This document shows positions 1-5,134 of a stretch of 6,141 bases of DNA, piece after piece. Both the position numbers and the translations under genes were made by a program. Under the pieces are notes generated by a model. It made no database searches. It saw only the letters and a list, made by a program, of their open reading frames with translations, and was not told the DNA's origin. Position 1 is the first letter of the stretch; the number at the start of each line of letters is the position of its first letter. Source of the stretch: Planctomycetota bacterium (GTDB taxonomy: Bacteria; Planctomycetota; Phycisphaerae; Tepidisphaerales; Tepidisphaeraceae); contig JAKORQ010000499.1 of NCBI GenBank assembly GCA_029777755.1, forward strand, positions 1-6,141, in the 5' to 3' direction.

Positions 1-493
1 CGATGCGATTCTGCTCAAGCAGGTCAAAGTCAAACGCGTGCAGCGGCTGGCCCATCTCAAACATGACATAGTTGGTCACGTCCGCCACGTTATTGATGGG
101 GCGCAACCCCATAGCCTGCAGGCGCCGCTGCATCCAGATGGGGCTGGGGCCAATCCGCACTCCGCGGATCACCCTGGCGGTGTAATGCGGGCAAAGATCC
201 AGGTCCTCGATATCCACCCTGGTAACGGAGGAGCAGACGGTTGAGCTTTCCTTGAGGTTGCTCTGCGGGACGGTGAACGGCCGGTCGAGAAGTGCGCCAA
301 GCTCGCGGGCGATTCCGATATACGAAAGACAGTCGCTGCGGTTGCTTGTCACCTCGACGTCGAGCACGTGGTCGTCACCAACACGCTCGATCGTCTCGAC
401 AGGCAGGCCTGCATGGGTAAGTGCGGCGGCGGCCTCATCCGGGTCGGTCGCACCGGGAAGATACTGCGATAACCATTCAAGGCTGATTTTCAT
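1..493 (-). CDS. pheT: Phenylalanine--tRNA ligase beta subunit, short form (N-terminal 164 residues; cut by window edge)
   Basis: Translating the minus strand from the ATG at 493-491 gives an open frame of 164 codons to the left edge, beginning MKISLEWLSQYLPGATDPDE. Recognisable PheT blocks are the N-terminal 'SLEWLSQYLP' segment, 'EVTSNRSDCLSYIGIARE' (about residues 47-64), and the B3/B4-type block 'NVADVTNYVMFEMGQPLHAFD' split around residues 135-155. PheT forms the alpha2-beta2 enzyme that charges tRNA-Phe in the cytoplasm; the B3/B4 region performs editing of Tyr-tRNA-Phe. In E. coli PheT roughly 110 residues of an EMAP-type tRNA-binding OB fold lie between the first block and the 'TPNRADC' block. 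Here they are absent: the first helix region joins directly to 'DHVLDVEVTSNR'. I recall the same short architecture from planctomycete PheT, so this is probably lineage-typical and not a deletion. No strong Shine-Dalgarno precedes the ATG. It is transcribed divergently from the operon on the right. Confidence 0.95.
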   Translation of the reverse strand, partial: MKISLEWLSQYLPGATDPDEAAAALTHAGLPVETIERVGDDHVLDVEVTSNRSDCLSYIGIARELGALLDRPFTVPQSNLKESSTVCSSVTRVDIEDLDLCPHYTARVIRGVRIGPSPIWMQRRLQAMGLRPINNVADVTNYVMFEMGQPLHAFDFDLLEQNRI

Positions 494-504
494 AGGAACC
501 GATC

Positions 505-532
505 AGTCTAGATCGCGATGCGGCAAATTCAA
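505..532 (-). promoter_or_regulatory. Possible pheT promoter
   Basis: Read on the minus strand, TTGAAT (532-527) and TAGACT (510-505) are separated by 16 bases; each matches the sigma70-type consensus at 4 of 6 positions. Transcription would start only about 5 bases before the pheT ATG, giving an almost leaderless message, which fits the lack of a clear ribosome binding site. The match is weak and could be chance. Confidence 0.2.
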
Positions 533-633
533 CGCCCCGGGAATCTATCCGTAAACCTCGTGCTTACCGCATTTTGCCGTGGCGGGAAGGTAGCAACTTG
601 CCGTCATTTGGACTAAAATCTGAAGATAGTAGC

Positions 634-642
634 TGTTATACT
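634..642 (+). promoter_or_regulatory. Candidate extended -10 promoter for the rightward operon
   Basis: The sequence TGTTATACT reads as TG-N-TATACT, an extended -10 element whose hexamer matches TATAAT at 5 of 6 positions. No good -35 lies 16-18 bases upstream (the best TTG-containing hexamer, TTGGAC at 608-613, is too far away), which is tolerated by extended -10 promoters. Transcription would begin near 649, leaving a leader of about 145 bases before the ATG at 794. It sits in the only AT-rich patch of the intergenic region. Confidence 0.4.
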
Positions 643-728
643 TGTGGGCAGGCGCCCATGCAGTGCCGGATGCCGCCAGGCGAACTCGTGAATTGCAGCC
701 GTTGGAGACAGGCAAAAGGCGTGCTTTT

Positions 729-748
729 ACTGACATGACCTGGTCAGT
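729..748. repeat. Short inverted repeat in the operon leader
   Basis: ACTGAC (729-734) is complementary to GTCAGT (743-748), and the inner TGACC-T-GGTCA (736-746) is itself a perfect inverted repeat with a one-base centre. The two pairings overlap and are mutually exclusive. The site lies between the candidate promoter and the first start codon, so it could be an operator or a small leader hairpin. It is short enough to be coincidental, and no factor can be assigned. Confidence 0.3.
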
Positions 749-793
749 GGCGCAGGTATAAGGGCATGTGTAGGGTCCAAGAGGGAAGGTGAG

Positions 794-2455
794 ATGGCTT
801 CGCTGGAGATCACCCTCCTGGCCGAGGGAAAGAAACAGACCATCCACACTCGCGCGCGCCATGTCGTGCTGGGTCGCGGCAGCGGCAGCAATCTGCGCGT
901 ACCTCTGCCATGGCTGGCGGAACGACAATTGGAGCTGCGTCACGAGGCAGGGATCTTGCGAACCCGCCTGCTGGACGCAGATGGCGTGGCCCTGCTGACC
1001 GCCGGGGAGCGCGTCGGCCAGGAATGGACTGTCCTTCCCCACCAGTGTCGGCTGGATCTCATCTCCCGCGCTGGCCAGTTGCTGATCGATCTGGATGCCC
1101 GCGACTCAGCCGCCATGGCGGTGGTGCATGACAATCCGGACGATGATGACCTTCCCGCGGCATATACCGGGGCGGTAATCGTTGGGCCGGATGGTCACTC
1201 GATCGAGGAAGAACTGCCGGAGCTGCCGCCTGCCGTTGAACTCAAGCCGGCTGGCCCTGAACCGGTCGCAGCGAAGAAGCTTCGCCATGCCATCATGCTT
1301 GCCTCCGTCCTGGTGGTTCTCATCCCCCTGCTGCTGCTCGGGTACAGCAGCTACCGCTCATATCGCGTGGAGCAACAGCAGTTCCAGGCGCACGGGGAGT
1401 TTCGCTCACTTATCGCCCGCTCCCTCAAAGAGATGAACGCGGGAGAGTACCGGGCGGCGAAGGCCACCCTCGGCGAGGCGGAGGATCTTGCCCGGCGTAT
1501 GAACTGGCCGGAGGAAATCGAAGAGGTGAAGGTGCTGATGCGCCGCCCGGAGATCCAGTATGGCGCCAACGGGTTCGTGCTCATGCACGCCAAATGGGTG
1601 GAGCCATCGGTGGCAGCGGCCTGGCACGATGCCGAGCAGCAGCTCGACCCGCAGATCACCCGCCTGCTTGATGAAGCCCGGCAGGCCGTGCGTGAAAGCA
1701 ACTTCAGTGATGCCCGCGCCAGCTGCGCCCAGGCCATGGCGCTGATGGATCGCTTCCCGGAAGTAGCTCGCCCGCATCCCCGCCTCCAGGAGGCTCGAGA
1801 AATCGACAAGCAAGCGAAAAGCGAGCTACTGGTGGCGGAAATGACCGCAAAGGGACTCGTCTATTACGCCGATCGCTGGATGACTCCCGAGCAGAAGTTC
1901 GACCTGGAGCAGGAGGCGAAGGGGCTGGTGAAGTACAAGGGCCAGTGGATGACGGAGGACGAGGCAACGGCCGCCCGGAACACCGACCAGGGGCTGGTCC
2001 TGCATGACGGCAAGTGGATGACCCCGGATGAGAAGATGATTGCCCAGGGGTACGTCCGCTTCGAGGGTGAATGGATAACGCGACAGCGGCGAGACGAGAT
2101 CCTCCTGGAGCGCTCGCAGCAGCGACGGGAGCAGGAGCGTGAGCGTCTCGCCGCGTTGGCGGCGGCCGAGGAAAGACGTCGGCAGCAGCTGGCTATCGAG
2201 GAGCTGAAGGAGGACGCCTATGTCATGAGCCAGAAGTTCCTGACCGATCGACTGAAGCACCCGGATTCCGCCCGCTTTGAACCGTACTCCAGCCCGCTGG
2301 TGACGGTGGTATACAGCAATGGATGGTACCTGGTCAGGGCGCCGGTGCGGGCAAAAAACGACCTGGGAGAGACAGTCACGCGTCAGTACCTCTCGAAACT
2401 GCGCCCGGTCGGCGGCGGAATATGGGAGACAGATCTGACGACGATCATTGAGTAA
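794..2455 (+). CDS. Membrane protein with FHA-like N-terminus, one TM segment, W-repeats and C-terminal alpha/beta domain
   Basis: The 553-residue protein starts at ATG 794, preceded by AGGGAAGG (782-789) 4 bases upstream. Residues 3-92 resemble a degenerate FHA fold: 'VVLGRGSGSNLRVPLP' keeps the Gly-Arg turn, but the Ser and His usually following it are replaced in 'WLAERQLELRH', and the usual Asn is not evident. An acidic, proline-rich linker (about 110-160) leads to a KK-R flank and one TM helix (about 165-184). The flank implies N-in/C-out topology. Residues 188-345 are charged and helical, with TPR-like segments ('GEYRAAKATLGEAEDLARR', 'SNFSDARASCAQAMALMDR'). W-repeats follow, centred on W362, W385, W408 and W427, with a diverged copy at W268. 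Then come a Glu/Arg/Gln-rich coiled coil (about 431-475) and a final domain (472-553) with 'RLKHPDSARFEPY' and a later 'VRAKNDLGETVTRQYL', a pattern seen at the C-termini of assorted bacterial proteins. First gene of the apparent operon; gap to the next is 23 bases. Function unknown; a scaffold or sensor is inferred. Confidence 0.85.
   Translation: MASLEITLLAEGKKQTIHTRARHVVLGRGSGSNLRVPLPWLAERQLELRHEAGILRTRLLDADGVALLTAGERVGQEWTVLPHQCRLDLISRAGQLLIDLDARDSAAMAVVHDNPDDDDLPAAYTGAVIVGPDGHSIEEELPELPPAVELKPAGPEPVAAKKLRHAIMLASVLVVLIPLLLLGYSSYRSYRVEQQQFQAHGEFRSLIARSLKEMNAGEYRAAKATLGEAEDLARRMNWPEEIEEVKVLMRRPEIQYGANGFVLMHAKWVEPSVAAAWHDAEQQLDPQITRLLDEARQAVRESNFSDARASCAQAMALMDRFPEVARPHPRLQEAREIDKQAKSELLVAEMTAKGLVYYADRWMTPEQKFDLEQEAKGLVKYKGQWMTEDEATAARNTDQGLVLHDGKWMTPDEKMIAQGYVRFEGEWITRQRRDEILLERSQQRREQERERLAALAAAEERRRQQLAIEELKEDAYVMSQKFLTDRLKHPDSARFEPYSSPLVTVVYSNGWYLVRAPVRAKNDLGETVTRQYLSKLRPVGGGIWETDLTTIIE
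1850..2083 (+). repeat. Coding tandem W-repeats in the FHA-like protein
   Basis: Protein residues 353-430 contain four copies of a short unit, K/Q-G-L/Y-V-x-x-x-x-x-W-M/I-T-P/E, followed by a charged helix: KGLVYYADRWMTP, KGLVKYKGQWMTE, QGLVLHDGKWMTP and QGYVRFEGEWIT. The tryptophans are spaced 23, 23 and 19 residues apart. A diverged fifth unit, NGFVLMHAKWVEP, lies earlier, at DNA 1568-1606. By predicted topology the array is outside the cytoplasm. The same unit recurs in the third protein of the operon (4634-5023); the 15-base string AAGGGGCTGGTGAAG is identical at 1919-1933 and 4634-4648. Confidence 0.85.
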
Positions 2456-2478
2456 ACCAATGCGGGGCAGGTGCTGCG

Positions 2479-3702
2479 ATGTCGGTGAGTTCGCGAGAAA
2501 TGGCAATATGGCGGCTGAAACGGGGAGATGCGGAGTTCGGGCCGTATACCTCATCGACGATCAGGGCGTGGGCGCAACAGGGATCGCTGGCACAGGATGT
2601 GCTCTTGACCGACGGCACACGCTTGATGACCTTGGAGGAATTCCTGGTGCTGCCGCCAGACCTCCCTCCTGTACCCCCACCTCCACCGACCGGCGGAAGT
2701 GACGGTACCGCCCCGCCTCAGGAGAACCCCGAGGAAGCCCCGCAGGCCACCCCAGCACCCGCACCACCGGCCGCCCCTGTGGCGCCCGCTGATGAACTGC
2801 CGGTGCACGACCGCATCGTGATCCTCGGAAGAACGCAGTCAGGCAAGACGGTGTACCTCGCGACGCTCTACGACATGCTATGGCGGCGCACGGGCGGGCT
2901 GTGCGCCAAGGCGCTCACCGGGCGAGTGCACAGCGAGCTGGCAAATGTCGTCCACGACCTGAAGAACGGCCGATGGCCCAAGTCGACCATGGGCTCCAAC
3001 CAGATGGAGTTCGAGATCGAGCACAATGGAAAAAAGCGCCTGATGGTGACGCTCGATTTCCAGGGCGAGATCTTCGCGAAGGCATTTGTGCGTGACCAGC
3101 AGCATGATGAAACGGTAAAGCCGCTGCTGGAGACCATCGACCGGGCGGCGGCCGCCCTGCTGCTGGTAGACCCGGCGGTGGTGGCCGGGCAGGATCACGA
3201 GGCCGCTGTGGAGGATGATTTCGGGCTGGTGCAGGTGGTGGAACGCATCTACAACTGGCCCGACGGGCGTGATGTGCCGATCGTGTTTGTGCTGACCAAG
3301 TCCGACGAGCATCAGCACCTGCTGGATCAGCACGGCGGGCCGGTGGGGTTTGTGCGGCATTTCTTCCCGGCACTGGTCCGCACCATGAAGAAGATCCCCA
3401 TCTTCCAGGTGTCGGCCGTGCAGTGCAGCCTTGATGCCGATGGCAACAAGATTCCCAAGCCGGACTCGGTGCGCATCAACATCGACAAGCCACTGCTCTA
3501 CTGCCTCGACCAGATCGACCATGCCGAGAGACTCGAGGAGCAGCAGCGGCGCAATGAGGAAATGCAGATGGAACTTCAGCGGCTGGAGAGAGAGCGGGAG
3601 CGAAGGGAAAAAGCGCAGATTCGTATGCTGATCGCGGCCGTGGCGCTCATCTGCCTTGTGGGGGCGGTCGTCGTCGGACTGATCATCTATTACCGGTTCT
3701 GA
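2479..3702 (+). CDS. Tail-anchored P-loop GTPase with GYF_2-like N-terminal domain
   Basis: This 407-residue protein has four parts. Residues 11-57 ('WRLKRGDAEFGPYTSSTIRAW...') fit the GYF_2/DUF4339 pattern of small modules found in many bacterial membrane proteins. Residues 58-108 are a Pro/Ala-rich linker. The GTPase domain (about 110-345) shows Walker A/G1 GRTQSGKT (117-124), a likely switch I 'RWPKST' (Thr170), G3 'DFQGE' (Asp193, Gly196), G4 'TKSD' (273-276) and a G5-like 'VSAV' (311-314). The TKSD motif points to guanine specificity and the order to the TRAFAC class; overall it most resembles the double-GTPase (DO-GTPase) families, although only one G domain is present. A charged coiled coil (347-380) leads to a single C-terminal TM helix (about 383-403) ending YYRF, so the G domain should be cytoplasmic. 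ATG 2479 has a weak AGGTG at 2469-2473; ATG 2500 is an alternative start that also keeps the whole GYF_2 region. The next gene, encoding a GAP1-like protein, starts 22 bases downstream and is the natural partner. Likely a molecular switch at the membrane; target unknown. Confidence 0.87.
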   Translation: MSVSSREMAIWRLKRGDAEFGPYTSSTIRAWAQQGSLAQDVLLTDGTRLMTLEEFLVLPPDLPPVPPPPPTGGSDGTAPPQENPEEAPQATPAPAPPAAPVAPADELPVHDRIVILGRTQSGKTVYLATLYDMLWRRTGGLCAKALTGRVHSELANVVHDLKNGRWPKSTMGSNQMEFEIEHNGKKRLMVTLDFQGEIFAKAFVRDQQHDETVKPLLETIDRAAAALLLVDPAVVAGQDHEAAVEDDFGLVQVVERIYNWPDGRDVPIVFVLTKSDEHQHLLDQHGGPVGFVRHFFPALVRTMKKIPIFQVSAVQCSLDADGNKIPKPDSVRINIDKPLLYCLDQIDHAERLEEQQRRNEEMQMELQRLERERERREKAQIRMLIAAVALICLVGAVVVGLIIYYRF

Positions 3703-3711
3703 CAAGAGGGC

Positions 3712-3719
3712 AAGAGGAG
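3712..3719 (+). promoter_or_regulatory. Strong Shine-Dalgarno fixing a GTG start
   Basis: AAGAGGAG ends 5 bases before GTG 3725. It supports GTG as the true start of the third operon gene, which has no in-frame ATG until codon 101; starting there would remove the conserved 'FGSYKGYTTLARSPG' segment. Confidence 0.75.
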
Positions 3720-3724
3720 CGGCT

Positions 3725-5134
3725 GTGCACATAGAACGACACGTATTCGGCTCATACAAAGGGTACACGACGCTGGCGCGGTCCCCGGGCGTGAGCATCG
3801 AGGATTGCCGGCTCCTGGAGAGATGCGCTTTCAGCATCGGCCAGACATACGACTCAAAGTTCTACAAGAGCCTGGGGAAGGATCCGGCCTTTTTCACGCA
3901 GCAGTTGCCGGGACACCGACGTGCTCTGACGCGGATAACCGAGGGCGAGAAAGACTCCGCCGGGCGAAGCACCCTTTGCTGCATCAGCGTCATCCTCAGT
4001 GAAAGTGACTGGAATACGGTGCTGATGGGTGATATCGGCGCCCTGATGGACAGCCGCGAAGCCTGGAAGTGGGATGGGTCCGGCGATATCAGCGCGCTGG
4101 AGCTGGCCATCCGGGGAGACCTGTCCATACCCGTGCGATCGCGCAACAAGGCGCTGCTGATCATCTCGCAAATCGAGCGCTGCTTTGTCACTCACCGTCA
4201 GGTTGTCTGCTCCGAGGCGGATGTTGATCGAGACACCGTACGGGCGGTGGAGATGATGCTGCCCACGGCCGTGCGTCCAAGGGTCACGACCGGATACCGG
4301 CTGCTGTCGACGCAATGCCCCACTTCCCTGGTGGTCCTGGCGGAGCAGGGAGCAGGCGCAGTCTCGTTCCACCCGAATGAGCGATTCGGGTACTCGCCCT
4401 ATGCCCAGGCAATAAAGACCGGCGGCATCGAAGGCGGCACGCTGCCCCTCCAGGTCATCAGCGGTTACCGCGATTTTGGCGCACCGCCCCGGCAGCAGGC
4501 GACCTCCACGCACACGGTCGTGGTGGAAAAAGAAAGACCCGTGAATCGCTGGCTGGTCGCCGCGGCGCTCCTGCTTGGCGTCTTGCTCGGCATGGTTGCC
4601 ATGATTCCCCTGCGCCACTGGTATATGTCGAGCAAGGGGCTGGTGAAGCACGAGAATCGCTGGCTCACCCCCGCCGAGAAGGATTTTTCCGAGAGGCTGT
4701 CGGCAAACCTGATCGCACCCTTCCAGGATGGATGGGCAACCACGCAAGCCGTCAAACGTGCCGAGGACCGGCAGATCCTCGTGGGCAACAAGTGGATGAC
4801 CGAGCAGGAGTACCTGCTGGCGCAGGCGCGGAAGAACGAAGGGAGACTGTTTAACGGCCGGTCCTGGGTGGCTCCCGAGGAGTACACCGCCAACTACCTT
4901 CAGTCCAACGGATGGCAGCAGGTCGACAATGTCTGGGTCAAGGGATCAGACCTTCCCCAGGAGCTTATCGACAAACACATGAGAAGCAGATCGATGGTAA
5001 GCTATAGGGGGGGATGGCTCCCGGCGGATGTCATGATGTCGCTGCTGTCGCAGATTCCAGCCACGCAGGACAGCAGCCTGCTTAGGGATGACCCGACACA
5101 GGCTGCACCGGCCGACGAGGGGGAAGCAGAATGA
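3725..5134 (+). CDS. GAP1-like (GTPase-associated protein 1) membrane protein with C-terminal W-repeats
   Basis: This 469-residue protein begins at GTG with a strong Shine-Dalgarno. Residues 1-250 resemble the N-terminal domain of GAP1 proteins: an opening 'HVFGSYKGYTTLARSPG' (6-22), then 'LPGHRRALTR' (61-70) and 'DSAGRSTLCCISVIL' (77-91), matching the pattern of G-S/Y-x-x-G-(Y/H)-x-x-L-A-x-S, followed by a Gly-Arg turn and a hydrophobic strand. GAP1 families are found next to P-loop GTPases in predicted bacterial conflict loci, and the preceding gene here encodes such a GTPase. Motif 'THTVVVEKERPVNRW' leads to one TM helix (about 276-296). After it come W-repeats around W313, W337, W357, W381, W404 and W431, related to those of the first operon protein, and an acidic tail. 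All seven cysteines lie before the TM segment (residues 28-198), as expected if the N-terminal half is cytoplasmic and the repeats are outside. It overlaps the next gene by ATGA. The GAP1 assignment is by eye only; its biochemical activity is unknown. Confidence 0.8.
   Translation: MHIERHVFGSYKGYTTLARSPGVSIEDCRLLERCAFSIGQTYDSKFYKSLGKDPAFFTQQLPGHRRALTRITEGEKDSAGRSTLCCISVILSESDWNTVLMGDIGALMDSREAWKWDGSGDISALELAIRGDLSIPVRSRNKALLIISQIERCFVTHRQVVCSEADVDRDTVRAVEMMLPTAVRPRVTTGYRLLSTQCPTSLVVLAEQGAGAVSFHPNERFGYSPYAQAIKTGGIEGGTLPLQVISGYRDFGAPPRQQATSTHTVVVEKERPVNRWLVAAALLLGVLLGMVAMIPLRHWYMSSKGLVKHENRWLTPAEKDFSERLSANLIAPFQDGWATTQAVKRAEDRQILVGNKWMTEQEYLLAQARKNEGRLFNGRSWVAPEEYTANYLQSNGWQQVDNVWVKGSDLPQELIDKHMRSRSMVSYRGGWLPADVMMSLLSQIPATQDSSLLRDDPTQAAPADEGEAE
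4634..5023 (+). repeat. Coding W-repeats in the GAP1-like protein
   Basis: Residues 304-433 hold about six units of the W-repeat family. The best are KGLVKHENRWLTP, QILVGNKWMTEQE, GRLFNGRSWVAPEE and SMVSYRGGWLPAD; two weaker units are centred on W337 and W404. The copies are more diverged than those of the first protein, but the first unit is nearly identical at its start to KGLVKYKGQWMTE there, including a 15-base identical DNA string (4634-4648 and 1919-1933). The array begins about eight residues after the TM helix and is predicted to be outside the cytoplasm. Confidence 0.8.

Larger units (their letters stand above)
494..793. other. Divergent intergenic region between pheT and the four-gene operon
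   Basis: These 300 bases separate two divergent start codons and contain no convincing gene. The stretch from about 575 to 645 is visibly more AT-rich than the surrounding coding DNA, as expected for a promoter region. It holds a candidate extended -10 element for the rightward operon (634-642), a short inverted repeat (729-748) and a Shine-Dalgarno just before 794. A minus-strand open frame runs through the right part into the next gene, but it is antisense to clear coding sequence and lacks any recognisable family. No tRNA, terminator with U-tract, or riboswitch-like architecture was recognised. Confidence 0.7.

Noticed and set aside
38..554. Plus-strand open frames opposite pheT
   Set aside because: The minus strand encodes unmistakable PheT sequence across this stretch; the plus-strand translations have no family features.
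545..1042. Minus-strand open frame of 165 codons crossing the intergenic region
   Set aside because: About half of it is antisense to the well-supported FHA-like gene, its product shows no recognisable family, and its composition looks like a GC-rich shadow frame.
1850..2083. Tandem periodicity considered as a CRISPR or DNA-level repeat array
   Set aside because: The periodicity is at protein level with diverged DNA, no uniform spacers, and the reading frame is preserved throughout.
2878..3837. Long minus-strand open frame (319 codons) opposite the GTPase gene
   Set aside because: It is antisense to the G1, G3 and G4 motifs of a clear GTPase; the His/Leu/Arg-rich translation is typical of a reverse frame of GC-rich coding DNA.
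3854..4747. Minus-strand open frame (297 codons) opposite the GAP1-like gene
   Set aside because: No domain or ribosome binding site was recognised, and the plus-strand gene has a strong Shine-Dalgarno and coherent domains.
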